A stretch of DNA of 64,000 nucleotides. Source: Pseudomonadota bacterium (GTDB taxonomy: Bacteria; Bdellovibrionota_C; UBA2361; SZUA-149; DAOLCO01). Below, one piece after another: positions 16,312 to 25,349 of this stretch; within the stretch, counting starts at the first letter, position 1, and every line of letters starts with the position of its first letter. The position numbers were made by a program, and so were the translations under genes. Location: positions 1 through 64,000 of the forward strand of contig JAIYCX010000009.1 of NCBI GenBank assembly GCA_027487795.1, written 5' to 3'. The notes beneath the pieces are model-generated. The model was not told the origin of the DNA. It saw nothing but the letters and a program-made list of their open reading frames with translations, and did not search any database.

Positions 16312-18564
16312 ATGAGACAATCTTTTTCAAATAAGGACTCGAGGTTACTTGTTGAACAGAATGTTTCTGCTAGATCTAATATAAATCAAAAACCTACCCC
16401 TAAAGTTGTTACTGAGAATTCACCCAATAAAAATATTAGATATACAAACAAAGAAGAAAGAACGCAGTTCTTAGATATTTCTAACTTATTGCCAAATAAA
16501 TTTTTTTCATTCTCTAGATTATTTTCATTCAGTAAGGCTTTTAGTCTCGATACCTTTAATGGTATGGGAAAAGGCCTTCTTAATATCTTTTTCGGTATTT
16601 TTGCCTTCTTTGCACTTTTAGTTAGCATTATATGTAAGCCAATTTCAGCTGTGTCTCGTGCCGTTTATATTCTATCGATTAGATGGTTAAAAATAAAAGG
16701 AATTCATGGGGCACCAAGTATTTCTAAGAGAAAAATAAGGGCTGCTAGTTTGGCTACGGGTTTACAGTTTATAGCTGTAATTATAGTATTTAGACTATTT
16801 GCCTTGCAAAGTTCTGAACATACAAAGTGGGAAAAAATTGCTTCAAAACAACATGCTTCAGGCTTAGAAGTAGCAGGTGCTAGAGGAGTTATCTATGATA
16901 GGAACAATGTCGAATTAGCTGTATCTATTCCTTCGATAATAGTAGGAGCACACCCGAAATGGATAAAAGATAAGCCTGCTTTTGCTAAAAAAGTATCTCC
17001 ACTTATTGATAGAACAGAAAATGACATACTAAATATTTTATCTACCGATAAATCATTCATCACATTAGCGAAGGGAATTTCTCAATCAAAAGAGCCTGAG
17101 ATTAGAGCGTTAAAAGCATTTGGTTTAGAAGTTGAACGAGATTTTAAAAGAGTTTACCCTCATGGTTCACTGGCATCTGGTATAATAGGAAAGTCTGGGA
17201 AAGAAGGTAAAGGGCTTTCAGGAGCTGAGCAAACTTTTGATCCTTTACTTAGAGCTGCTGATCTGACTCATTTAGCAAAAAGAGATGCTAAAGGAAGACT
17301 ACTTTCAAGTGCTACTTGGGATAATTCAGAACAGAGCGATGTTACTTTAAATAGAATTAAGAATTTATTTTCTGGTTTGAAAAATTCTACTGATGGACAC
17401 AAAGCTGATGTGCAGAGGGAAGATAATCAAACTGTATTAAGAAATGAGGGTGGTGATGTTAATCTGTCTATAGATTCTGCAGTACAGCATATTTTAGAAG
17501 AAGAAATTGATCTTCAAAAAACAACAACGAAAGCTAAAAATATCTTCGGACTTATGATGGACGCTCATACTGGAGAGATTATAGCAAGCGCTCAGACTTC
17601 TAGATTTGATCTAAATTCTGACTCTGAAATAACACCTGAAGCTCTAAGAAACATAGTATTTCAAAATAGTTTTGAGCCTGGTTCTACTTTTAAACCTATA
17701 ATTACTGCCCTTGCTTTAGAAGCAAAAGTTACTAATCCCTCGGAAATGATAAATTGTGAAAATGGTAGCATGCAAATTGGGAAGTATAGAATTAGGGATG
17801 CTCACCCTGTGCCAACAGTTTCGCTAGAGCAAGTTCTAGTTAGATCTTCAAACATAGGAATGGCTAAGCTAGGATTCAGATTAGGAAGGGATAAATTATA
17901 TTCAGAACTTAGAAATTTTGGTTTTGGTGAAAACACTGGCTCTGGTTTAAAAGGCGAAGCAAAGGGAATTTTCAGAGTAGGTAGTAGTTGGGCGAATATT
18001 GATATTGCGACACATTCTTTTGGTCAAGGAGTTTCTGTAACTGCCATTCAATTGGTAAAAGCTTATGCTGCTCTTGCAAACGATGGATTTTTAGTTACAC
18101 CGACAATTTTAAAAGCCGATGATCATGATTTAGAGAAGCAACAAGGTAAGAGAATCTTATCCAAAAAAACCACTGATTTTATTAGAGGTGCGCTATATCA
18201 AGTTACTGAGAATGAACATGGAACTGGGAAGAATAGTAGAATTTCAGGAATTCCAGTTTACGGGAAAACTGGTACTGCACAAAAAGCTAGAGTAGGTGGT
18301 AAAGGTTATGATTCTGAAAAGATTCTTGCTTCATTTATCGGCTTTGCAGATGGCGCTCCTATCGGCGTAGGTAAAACATTTGTACTCCTTATTGGAGTAG
18401 ATGAGCCTGGTGTATTTCCTAGATGGGGAGGTACATTAGCAGCACCAGTATTTAAAAATGTAATGGAGCGAACTCTTAGCCATTATTTAGTCACAGGTAC
18501 TGGAAAAGAAACTAAAGTTGTTCTAAGAAATACTAGAGTGTCTCCTAATTATAAAACTCTGTAA
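16312..18564 (+). CDS. ftsI: Septal peptidoglycan transpeptidase FtsI (class B PBP) with extended N-terminus
   Basis: A 750-residue penicillin-binding protein. The PBP dimer domain starts near 188 (GARGVIYDRNN) and the transpeptidase has SxxK at Ser458-Lys461 (PGSTFKP), SxN at 512-514 (RSSNIG) and KTG at 652-654. It cross-links septal peptidoglycan with FtsW. The usual single transmembrane anchor is at about 145-165, but about 125 extra residues precede it, including another hydrophobic stretch at about 88-124. That makes the protein longer than the 580-650 typical of FtsI. RBS-like GGAG lies upstream. The dcw cluster does not continue into murE here. Confidence 0.92.
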   Translation: MRQSFSNKDSRLLVEQNVSARSNINQKPTPKVVTENSPNKNIRYTNKEERTQFLDISNLLPNKFFSFSRLFSFSKAFSLDTFNGMGKGLLNIFFGIFAFFALLVSIICKPISAVSRAVYILSIRWLKIKGIHGAPSISKRKIRAASLATGLQFIAVIIVFRLFALQSSEHTKWEKIASKQHASGLEVAGARGVIYDRNNVELAVSIPSIIVGAHPKWIKDKPAFAKKVSPLIDRTENDILNILSTDKSFITLAKGISQSKEPEIRALKAFGLEVERDFKRVYPHGSLASGIIGKSGKEGKGLSGAEQTFDPLLRAADLTHLAKRDAKGRLLSSATWDNSEQSDVTLNRIKNLFSGLKNSTDGHKADVQREDNQTVLRNEGGDVNLSIDSAVQHILEEEIDLQKTTTKAKNIFGLMMDAHTGEIIASAQTSRFDLNSDSEITPEALRNIVFQNSFEPGSTFKPIITALALEAKVTNPSEMINCENGSMQIGKYRIRDAHPVPTVSLEQVLVRSSNIGMAKLGFRLGRDKLYSELRNFGFGENTGSGLKGEAKGIFRVGSSWANIDIATHSFGQGVSVTAIQLVKAYAALANDGFLVTPTILKADDHDLEKQQGKRILSKKTTDFIRGALYQVTENEHGTGKNSRISGIPVYGKTGTAQKARVGGKGYDSEKILASFIGFADGAPIGVGKTFVLLIGVDEPGVFPRWGGTLAAPVFKNVMERTLSHYLVTGTGKETKVVLRNTRVSPNYKTL

Positions 18565-18701
18565 GAAAAACGCATAAAAATTTAGTATACTAGAAGAATT
18601 TATCGAATCTCTTTGAATCCTAAAATAGATTTTTTGAGACAAAGAGAAAATAAAAGAGTTTTAAAGCAGTAAAAAATATATAAATAATACAAGCAAAGTC
18701 C

Positions 18702-20405
18702 ATGAAAAAAGTAATATTTACCTTAATTACACTAGTAGTCCTCATTATTGTCGCCTCTATTGTATTCATCAATCCAATTCTGAATTCAGCTAAACCACAA
18801 ATATTAGAAAAAATAACAGAAGTACTAAAAACCAAAGTAACTGTTGGTGATATAGAAGTTTCAATTTTCCCAAAACCAAGATTTATTTTGAAGGATTTAC
18901 TTGTAGGTGAGGCAGGTGAGTATAAACAAGTTGTCGTTAAGGAGTTTTCTATTTTTGTTTCTACAAAAGAGATATTATCTGGAATAGTAAGCGTTTCTAG
19001 TGTGAGTCTATTGGGTGCAGATGTGCCTATTTTAAAAAAGAATGATGGTACTTTGTTAGTTGGAAGTTATCCAATAAATAGTAAAAAAGTGGTTTCTGAA
19101 ACAGCTTCTAATAGTGGGCAAACTGAGAGGCATATAACTTCCACTAATGATTTTAATACTTCAAAAAAAGATAATTTAAATCTGAAAATTTCAGAAGTTA
19201 ACATTAAGGACTTAAAAGTTTCTTATAAGGAAGAATCAGGGCTAGATTTTAATGTTAATAAGCTAGATCTAACTGCTATTGATGATACCAAAGAGAATTA
19301 TAATGTTAATAGTAATATTCAACTAGAAGATAATGATAAGATCAGTGTTACAGGTCTCGTTTCCAAAGATATTATCTTTAAGGGTATAAAATCAGAAGGA
19401 AAGCTAGATTTAGATGTTAGTATAGATGTAGCTAATAATATTAAAAATTTATTAGCTAAGTTAAAACAGAAAATGTCTTATGAAGGCGATTTAAATAAGA
19501 TTTTGTGTAAAGTGAGCAAGCAGGAGCAACTATTATTAAATCTTAGTTGTTCAGGGACTGATATTGGAAATATAAGAGGTACTAAACTAAGCATTGACGA
19601 TATCAAAGCTGCTTTCGATCTTAGCCCTGATGCAAATAATAATTTAGAAAATTTAAAAATTACTCTAGCTGATTCTACAATTGAATCTCAGGTTACAGGA
19701 TTAGGAAAAGAAAGCCAAAATGCTTTAGTTAAAATAAAAAACTTAGATATTGATACTATATTTAAACTCACTCCTGACGGAGAAGGTAAGGAACTGCCAG
19801 TAACAGGTACTATCTCGAATGTTCAAGCTACTGCGATAGGACAGCCAAAACCAAAAGGTACTTATGATGTTAGCTTAGCTAATATTAGCATAAAAAAATT
19901 AAATATATTTAAGAATGTTTTTAATACACTTGAAACTATTCCAGTGGTCGGTCCTCAAATTATAGCATCATTACCGGATGCCTATAAGGCCATGCTAATA
20001 TCTGACAGTACTGAATTGTCTTCTATTCTTCTTAAGGGAGATTATAAAGATAAAGATACTAACGTGACTTTTATAGAAGCAAATTCCAGAGGATTTAAAA
20101 TCAAAGGATCAGGCCAAGTCGTATCTAATAATATATCTATGAATCTTAATTTTATTATTATGCCAGAATTAGTTATAGTACTTGAAACCGCTTCTAAGGA
20201 AGTTACTAAACTAAAATCTGAAGATGGTAGTATTCTTATCCCTATAAAAATAACAAAAAACGGAGATGCTACTGCTTCTGTCTCTGTCGATATTTCTAAA
20301 CTATTAAAAACAGTAGCAGGAAATCAACTAAAGGAATCAGCCACCAAAGCCTTAGATAAAGTAGCACCTGGGCTAGGTGGTGTTCTTAATGGTTTCTTAA
20401 ATTAA
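18702..20405 (+). CDS. AsmA family protein
   Basis: A 567-residue protein with one N-terminal transmembrane helix (about 5-24) followed by a long beta-rich periplasmic domain, opening with ILEKITEVLKTKVTVGDIEVSIFPKPRFILKDLLVG, the AsmA-family start pattern. AsmA-like proteins are bridge-like lipid-transport proteins between inner and outer membranes. Residues 400-460 and the C-terminus also look like the AsmA_2 region. It sits where mur genes would be expected after ftsI; 137 bases separate it from ftsI. Substrate unknown. Confidence 0.8.
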   Translation: MKKVIFTLITLVVLIIVASIVFINPILNSAKPQILEKITEVLKTKVTVGDIEVSIFPKPRFILKDLLVGEAGEYKQVVVKEFSIFVSTKEILSGIVSVSSVSLLGADVPILKKNDGTLLVGSYPINSKKVVSETASNSGQTERHITSTNDFNTSKKDNLNLKISEVNIKDLKVSYKEESGLDFNVNKLDLTAIDDTKENYNVNSNIQLEDNDKISVTGLVSKDIIFKGIKSEGKLDLDVSIDVANNIKNLLAKLKQKMSYEGDLNKILCKVSKQEQLLLNLSCSGTDIGNIRGTKLSIDDIKAAFDLSPDANNNLENLKITLADSTIESQVTGLGKESQNALVKIKNLDIDTIFKLTPDGEGKELPVTGTISNVQATAIGQPKPKGTYDVSLANISIKKLNIFKNVFNTLETIPVVGPQIIASLPDAYKAMLISDSTELSSILLKGDYKDKDTNVTFIEANSRGFKIKGSGQVVSNNISMNLNFIIMPELVIVLETASKEVTKLKSEDGSILIPIKITKNGDATASVSVDISKLLKTVAGNQLKESATKALDKVAPGLGGVLNGFLN

Positions 20406-20539
20406 TGATAAGTCGCTATTATTATTGACTTTTTCTGACTAGGCTCCGACTGTTAAGCAATTGTATTTTTAAGCCGAAGTAATCATATAAGATTTTATCT
20501 TAGTGTTTTTACTTATTAGGTTTTTTAGAAATTTTAATT

Positions 20540-21328
20540 GTGATTTTAATATTAAATTACTTATACAGTTTACATAACACTAGGTCTAAAGGCTTTACTG
20601 TTTTAGAAGTTTTGGTCGCACTCGCATTACTTGCAGTAGTGATTGCTTCCGCATCTAGTTCGTTAGTTACACATCAATCCTATAATCATGATGGAGAAGT
20701 TAGATCAGAAGCAGCAATAGCTGCACAGACTGTGCTCGACGAAATAAGACAGCTCGATATTAAGACTTTACCGACGAGTGGTTTTGAGAATCCAAGAATT
20801 AAAACTTTAAATTCTAATAGACCATATTCAGTAGTCGTCACTTATTGCGCAAATTTAACATTATGTTCTTCAAATACAGTGAGACATTTATCTGTAGAGG
20901 TTAAGCATAGAGATAAAGTAGTCTATAATACGGAAACAGTATTTACTGATTTAGGTACACCAGGAAATTCAACAGGAACAGTAGAAAGTCCAGTTCCTTC
21001 TATCGTATTAGCAAGTCCTTCCCCATCAACTAGTCCGTCTAGGTCACCGTCAGCGAGCCCAAGTACAAGTCCGTCCTCTAGTAGATCAAGTACTCCAAGT
21101 GCTAGTATTTCTCGATCACCATCACCAAGTGCTAGTTCGAGTGCATCTGCTAGTCGCTCAGGTTCTCCTAGTTCTAGTACGAGTGCAGCACCTAGCCAAT
21201 CACGCTCTGCAAATCCTAGTGTTTCTAGATCACCTGCAGCAAGCCCTAGTGGAAGTGCTTCGTCTAGTAGATCTAGTTCTCCAAGTCGTTCTAGAAGTCC
21301 TTCGCCTAGCGCAAGCAGAAGAAGGTGA
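20540..21328 (+). CDS. Type IV prepilin-like protein with Ser/Pro/Arg-rich tail
   Basis: A 262-residue minor pilin of PilV type. The class III signal ends KG^FTVLEVLVALALLAVV, cleaved between Gly18 and Phe19, with Glu at +5. A globular domain reaches about residue 150 with Cys103/Cys109. Residues 156-262, about 107 in all, consist almost only of Ser, Pro, Ala, Arg and Thr in SPS/SAS/SRS steps, ending in RRR. The tail makes up about 40 % of the protein and is unlike any usual pilin. The start is GTG 20540; no other start precedes the signal. It heads an operon of four pilin-type genes plus a secreted protein. Confidence 0.82.
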   Translation: MILILNYLYSLHNTRSKGFTVLEVLVALALLAVVIASASSSLVTHQSYNHDGEVRSEAAIAAQTVLDEIRQLDIKTLPTSGFENPRIKTLNSNRPYSVVVTYCANLTLCSSNTVRHLSVEVKHRDKVVYNTETVFTDLGTPGNSTGTVESPVPSIVLASPSPSTSPSRSPSASPSTSPSSSRSSTPSASISRSPSPSASSSASASRSGSPSSSTSAAPSQSRSANPSVSRSPAASPSGSASSSRSSSPSRSRSPSPSASRRR

Positions 21329-21332
21329 GAAT

Positions 21333-21788
21333 ATGAAATTTTTAACACTCAAACAAATAGAAGAAAAAGCATTTTCATTAGTTGAGTTAATGGTGGTGCT
21401 TTTAATATTTGGTATTGTTTCGGCTAGTGCCTATAGTAACTTAAACGAAGTCGATAGTCCTCTAACTAATGCTAGTTTTGAAGTCCCACATTTTCTAAGA
21501 TTAGCTAGATCTAGAGCAATATCTCAGACTTTATTTATTAGGGTTGCACCTAGTTCAAACTTTAGAATTTCCACAAGCTCTTCAGATTCATGCACTGGAA
21601 TAATGACAAGCATACCTGATTTATTTCTTAATATGCCAAATGATACGAGAATTAATAGTACTACATGGAGTGTGTGCTTTACACCAAGAGGAATTGTAAG
21701 TGCAGCAACAAACTTTACAATAAGTGACCAAGACAGTAGAGCAAAAACAGTAGAAGTAGCTTTGGGCGGCGGGGTTAGGATTCAATGA
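21333..21788 (+). CDS. Pseudopilin / minor pilin (GspH/FimT-like)
   Basis: A 151-residue prepilin-like protein. The mature N-terminus FSLVELMVVLLIFGIVSASAYSNL has Glu at +5, but the residue before the cleavage point is Ala instead of the near-universal Gly (EEKA^FSLVE). The remainder fits the GspH/FimT fold (PHFLRLARSRAISQT and a C-terminal beta domain with two Cys). I chose ATG 21333, with AAGGTGAG immediately upstream; the reading frame stays open further back only because the neighbour's repetitive DNA lacks stops. The 3' end overlaps the next gene as ATGA. Confidence 0.82.
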   Translation: MKFLTLKQIEEKAFSLVELMVVLLIFGIVSASAYSNLNEVDSPLTNASFEVPHFLRLARSRAISQTLFIRVAPSSNFRISTSSSDSCTGIMTSIPDLFLNMPNDTRINSTTWSVCFTPRGIVSAATNFTISDQDSRAKTVEVALGGGVRIQ

Positions 21789-22672
21789 TAAGACGTATAA
21801 ACAATAGACAAGCTGGTTTTACTTTATTAGAATTAATAGTTGCTACAGGTCTTCTTGCTACTATGATGACTGGTGTTGTCGCTTATGTAGTACATTTACA
21901 AAATTCTTTTTTTGAGGATGTAGTAAGAACAAGAATTAATAGTAACTTAAGAAGTGCATCTGATATCATTTCAATGAATATTAGACAGTCTGGAGAATAT
22001 TTATATACTTCATTTCCAGCAATTCTTATATCTCAAGGAGATACTGTTACTTCTGACAGTATAACTTTAAGAAGAGCTATAATTTCAGAAATTCTTACTG
22101 TCTGTGTAGCTACTACAGTAGGTGCTACAACAGTTGCTGTTTCTTCCTCTGCTATTATAAATTCAGAGTGTGTTGGTACAAATGTCGTTAATCTTTATAA
22201 TGCTTTTAATGCAGAAAGAATTGCTCAGGGAGGCTCAATAAGAGCTTATATTTATGATAGAGTTGCTAAAGTAGGTGAATTTGTAAATTTTACAAATGGA
22301 ACAACTGCTTTAGGTGATTATTCCTTAACAGTTTCACCAGTAAGTAGAGTTTATCCAATTCTTGCTTCAAATGTATATATTATCGAAGAATATAGATTTA
22401 ACGTGGATTTAGCGTCAAGTGTTTTAAGATTATATAGAGACGGAATGGATGCTCAACCTGAATCTGTTGCATTCGGTGTAACAGGTTTTGATATATCCGC
22501 GCGTGTAGGAGATGGAAGTACTATAGAGACTCTCACTTCAAATGGAGCATATACTTGGAAGGATACTAGAAGCATTAAAGTAATTTTAACGGGTTCAGAA
22601 AATAGAAAAACTAGAACTTTTTCAACTTCTATAACTGGAGAATACTTCCCGAGAAATATTCTATCAAGGTAA
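21785..22672 (+). CDS. Minor pilin PilW-like
   Basis: A 295-residue prepilin-like protein with the signal QAG^FTLLELIVATGLLATMMTGVVAYVV, so Gly at -1 and Glu at +5. The large C-terminal domain and the operon position (second to third pilin, before a PilX-like gene) fit PilW, a minor pilin that primes type IV pilus assembly. It starts inside the preceding stop codon (ATGA), so translation is coupled. Sequence outside the signal is poorly conserved in this family. Confidence 0.78.
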   Translation: MIRRINNRQAGFTLLELIVATGLLATMMTGVVAYVVHLQNSFFEDVVRTRINSNLRSASDIISMNIRQSGEYLYTSFPAILISQGDTVTSDSITLRRAIISEILTVCVATTVGATTVAVSSSAIINSECVGTNVVNLYNAFNAERIAQGGSIRAYIYDRVAKVGEFVNFTNGTTALGDYSLTVSPVSRVYPILASNVYIIEEYRFNVDLASSVLRLYRDGMDAQPESVAFGVTGFDISARVGDGSTIETLTSNGAYTWKDTRSIKVILTGSENRKTRTFSTSITGEYFPRNILSR

Positions 22673-22680
22673 GGTTTGTT

Positions 22681-24576
22681 ATGAAAAATAGAAATTCAGG
22701 TTTTGCGATACTAACAGTAATGATGATGTTAGTGGTTATCGCCAGTTTGCTAAGCACTTATATGATAGTTTCTAGAACGGAGTTAGCTCTAGTTAAAAGT
22801 TCTAGAGATAGTGCAACTGGTTTTAATGCAGCAGAAGCAGGACTAAATATAAGAGCAGAAAAAATTAAAGATTTATTTACTGATTATCAAAGACCGCAGG
22901 GGATAGCACCATCTGGAATAGAGGGTTGTGATTCTGGTAGTATAGGAACAGGAGACTTTGCTTGTGAATCTTATACTTTTGATAACAATCATAATGCAGT
23001 TTCCTATCTTACTGAGGCACCTGGATCACCTGTATATACACTAATTCCACCTGGACAACCGTTTGCGGGTTTAAATACCCAAGAGTATAGATATAATGTA
23101 ACTTCTGTAGGAAGAAATTCAGATTCTAGTAATGAGGCTATTCTTGATTTAACTTTTAAAAGTAGATTAGTACCTTTATTTCAATTTGCGATTTTTTTTC
23201 AAGAAGATTTGGAATTTTTCAACGGTGCCGCGATGACAGTAACTGGCCCAGTTCATACTAACGGAGACTTGTATTTATCTCCACAAACTGGAGGAACTAC
23301 TAGTTTAAATAATCAAACTACAGTGGCCGGAACTTTTTATAGAGGGCAGAAATCACAAAATTCTTGTAGTGGCTTTCAAGGAACTGCTAGGGCGATGAAT
23401 CCTTCTAGTTATGTAGATTTCCCTGCATGTAGTACTAATAGAGCTACAGTAACAAATGTATCATCATGGAATGACAACGTTATGTTAGGTGTCAAGCCAG
23501 TAACAGTTCCATCACCTGAGGGCATGGATTCTTATTCTACAGGTGAGTACTGGCAAAGAGCTGATTTGAGATTAGTATTACAACTTACCGCAGCAGGACT
23601 CCCAGATACCGCTGCATCAACCACAGGTGTGCAAGTCGTTACAACCTCAGGAGCAAATATTGTTGCAGCTACTAATGCACTTCATGATGGAACAAGCTGT
23701 CCTGGCTTAGTTTCTACTGGTGGAACAGGAGCAAGACCAATTGGTACTCAAGGCTCAGGCACAGCAGGAAATCAATTAAGACTTTATAGAGAGTATCAAC
23801 ATGATCCTGTTGTAAATAATTTTCAAAGAACCTTAGAAGTCGACATGCTCGCACTATTAAACTGTATTCAAAGAAATCCAACTATCATAGGTGGTAAATT
23901 ATTGAGTGACATAACTGAACAAGGTTTAGTATTTCATTTTACTATAAATGGGCCTAATAGAGCGGCCTCACATAATAATTATTCTGTTAGAATAAGAAAT
24001 GGTGCAGTACTTGAGTCTAATCTTGCAGGAGCCGCAGTGGTTCAAGGACTTACTATTGTTACTGACCAAGGAATGGTAATTTGGGGAAATTATAATTCAG
24101 TAAATGCTACTTGGAAGCCTTCTGCAATCATGGCTGATACTGTTCATTTATTATCTAACAGCTGGGTTGATGCTGATAGTTACACTACTGATACTTATAC
24201 AAGAGACGGTAGCGCTACAACTGTACAAACTGCAATAATTAGCGGAATCGCACGAACAGGTGGAGCAAATGGTTCAACAGGACAAGATCAGGGTGCTGAT
24301 ACAAACGGTGGGGGAGTAATTAATATTTTTAGGTTCAATGAATGGTTTAGGGTCGGTAGTTCTTCAATTCCGGATTTTACCTATAGCGGTTCTCTAGTTA
24401 GTTTAGGGGCGCCTAGAAGAAGCCAATCATCCTGGGGACCGTTTACATATTATTCCGCACCGAATAGAGCTTGGTCGTATGATACTAGATTTAATACCTC
24501 AACTAACTTACCACCTATGACTCCAGTCTTTGTATACTTACAGCAAGAATTATTTGTGAGGGATTATGAATTATAA
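22681..24576 (+). CDS. PilX-like minor pilin assembly protein
   Basis: A 631-residue protein beginning with a PilX-type N-terminal segment (NSGFAILTVMMMLVVIASLLSTYMIVSRTELALVKSS, then the FNAAEAGLN motif). The body is Gly/Ser/Thr/Asn-rich and beta-strand rich with few charges, as in extracellular adhesin-like pilus components. Length is well above that of PilX (about 200), so the body is probably an extra surface domain. It is the largest gene of the pilus operon and follows the PilW-like gene by 8 bases, with the next start overlapping its 3' end by 11 bases. Confidence 0.72.
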   Translation: MKNRNSGFAILTVMMMLVVIASLLSTYMIVSRTELALVKSSRDSATGFNAAEAGLNIRAEKIKDLFTDYQRPQGIAPSGIEGCDSGSIGTGDFACESYTFDNNHNAVSYLTEAPGSPVYTLIPPGQPFAGLNTQEYRYNVTSVGRNSDSSNEAILDLTFKSRLVPLFQFAIFFQEDLEFFNGAAMTVTGPVHTNGDLYLSPQTGGTTSLNNQTTVAGTFYRGQKSQNSCSGFQGTARAMNPSSYVDFPACSTNRATVTNVSSWNDNVMLGVKPVTVPSPEGMDSYSTGEYWQRADLRLVLQLTAAGLPDTAASTTGVQVVTTSGANIVAATNALHDGTSCPGLVSTGGTGARPIGTQGSGTAGNQLRLYREYQHDPVVNNFQRTLEVDMLALLNCIQRNPTIIGGKLLSDITEQGLVFHFTINGPNRAASHNNYSVRIRNGAVLESNLAGAAVVQGLTIVTDQGMVIWGNYNSVNATWKPSAIMADTVHLLSNSWVDADSYTTDTYTRDGSATTVQTAIISGIARTGGANGSTGQDQGADTNGGGVINIFRFNEWFRVGSSSIPDFTYSGSLVSLGAPRRSQSSWGPFTYYSAPNRAWSYDTRFNTSTNLPPMTPVFVYLQQELFVRDYEL

Positions 24577-25186
24577 ATTCAGAAACATAATACTATATTT
24601 TTGTTTTTTCTTAAGTACTAATTTATTTGCTGAAAGTCCTAGAGCTTTTATTTCTAATTTATTAGATGAAGTAAAGAAAGAACAGAATCTTACCCCAGTC
24701 ATAGCAGTAATAGATTGGGAGCCATACTTCGAAGCAATTGATCCTAACGAAAGAGCGGCACTTGGTTATAATTCTTCAAATGATCTAAAAAATTATTACT
24801 TAGAAAAAGTAAAAGCAAACGGACAAGATAAGATAGACTTAATTAAAAAAGAATCAGGTGGTGAAGATAAAATTGATGCTAATGAAAGAATGATAATCGA
24901 TAAAGTAAAATCTGAACTAGATAATGAACTAGCAACATTTAATATAAATTTGGCTAATATGCTCTTTGATTTTTTGTCTTCTAAAGAAGAAAATGAGTCA
25001 GCGGAATATGTAGTGACTAGAAAAATGGGGGGAGCTAGTCAGCAATTTATCTTAAAAATGAGGTTAGTAGATCACCGTTGGTTATTAAATTCTGCTATTG
25101 TATTCAATCCTTTAGCTGTTCCTGAAGAGATTAATAACCCTATAGGTAAAATGCCTGAACCTACTCATGTACTCTTTAATCCTTAA
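24566..25186 (+). CDS. Secreted protein of the pilus operon, unknown function
   Basis: A 206-residue protein with a Sec signal peptide (ILYFCFFLSTNLFA^ESPR, cleaved after about residue 22). The mature part is helical and charged, with KKEQNLTPVIAVIDWEPYFEA, a DERMIIDKVKSELDNEL segment and a final beta region (QFILKMRLVDHRWLL). I recognise no family. It overlaps the PilX-like gene by 11 bases with GAGGGA just before the ATG, so it belongs to the same operon and may be a periplasmic assembly factor. Confidence 0.65.
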   Translation: MNYKFRNIILYFCFFLSTNLFAESPRAFISNLLDEVKKEQNLTPVIAVIDWEPYFEAIDPNERAALGYNSSNDLKNYYLEKVKANGQDKIDLIKKESGGEDKIDANERMIIDKVKSELDNELATFNINLANMLFDFLSSKEENESAEYVVTRKMGGASQQFILKMRLVDHRWLLNSAIVFNPLAVPEEINNPIGKMPEPTHVLFNP

Positions 25187-25262
25187 GTTCCTCATAATCA
25201 GTATACAATATATCTAAATTACTGTAATTTTTAGTATATCAAGAAGAATTAATCAGGGTAGA

Positions 25263-25304
25263 CGAGTTTAAACTCGGCACCACTAGTTTTGATTATTAGT
25301 GGTG
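25263..25304 (+). promoter_or_regulatory. Perfect palindrome plus hairpin in the leader of the 25350 gene
   Basis: A 14-bp perfect palindrome (CGAGTTTAAACTCG, 25263-25276) is followed after one base by an 8-bp inverted repeat (25278-25285 with 25297-25304, 11-base loop). The pair ends 45 bases before the start codon. It is a good candidate for an operator or a structured 5' UTR. Confidence 0.5.
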
Positions 25305-25349
25305 TCATGTGTTTGGTTTTTTATTAAGCTATTTCAGAAAGGAAAGCTT

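Noticed and set aside
21099..21332. Upstream extension of the pseudopilin reading frame
   Set aside because: The frame is open because the neighbour's repeats lack stops; ATG 21333 has a good ribosome-binding site and the prepilin signal follows at once.
20923..21348. A 141-residue minus-strand open frame opposite the Ser/Pro-rich pilin tail
   Set aside because: It is Leu/Glu/Asp/Gly-rich only because it mirrors the repetitive tail codons; it has no ribosome-binding site and crosses two pilin genes.
25187..25349. c-di-GMP (GEMM) or other known riboswitch before the 25350 gene
   Set aside because: None of the conserved GEMM core bases or any other class I know is recognisable, only two short palindromes.
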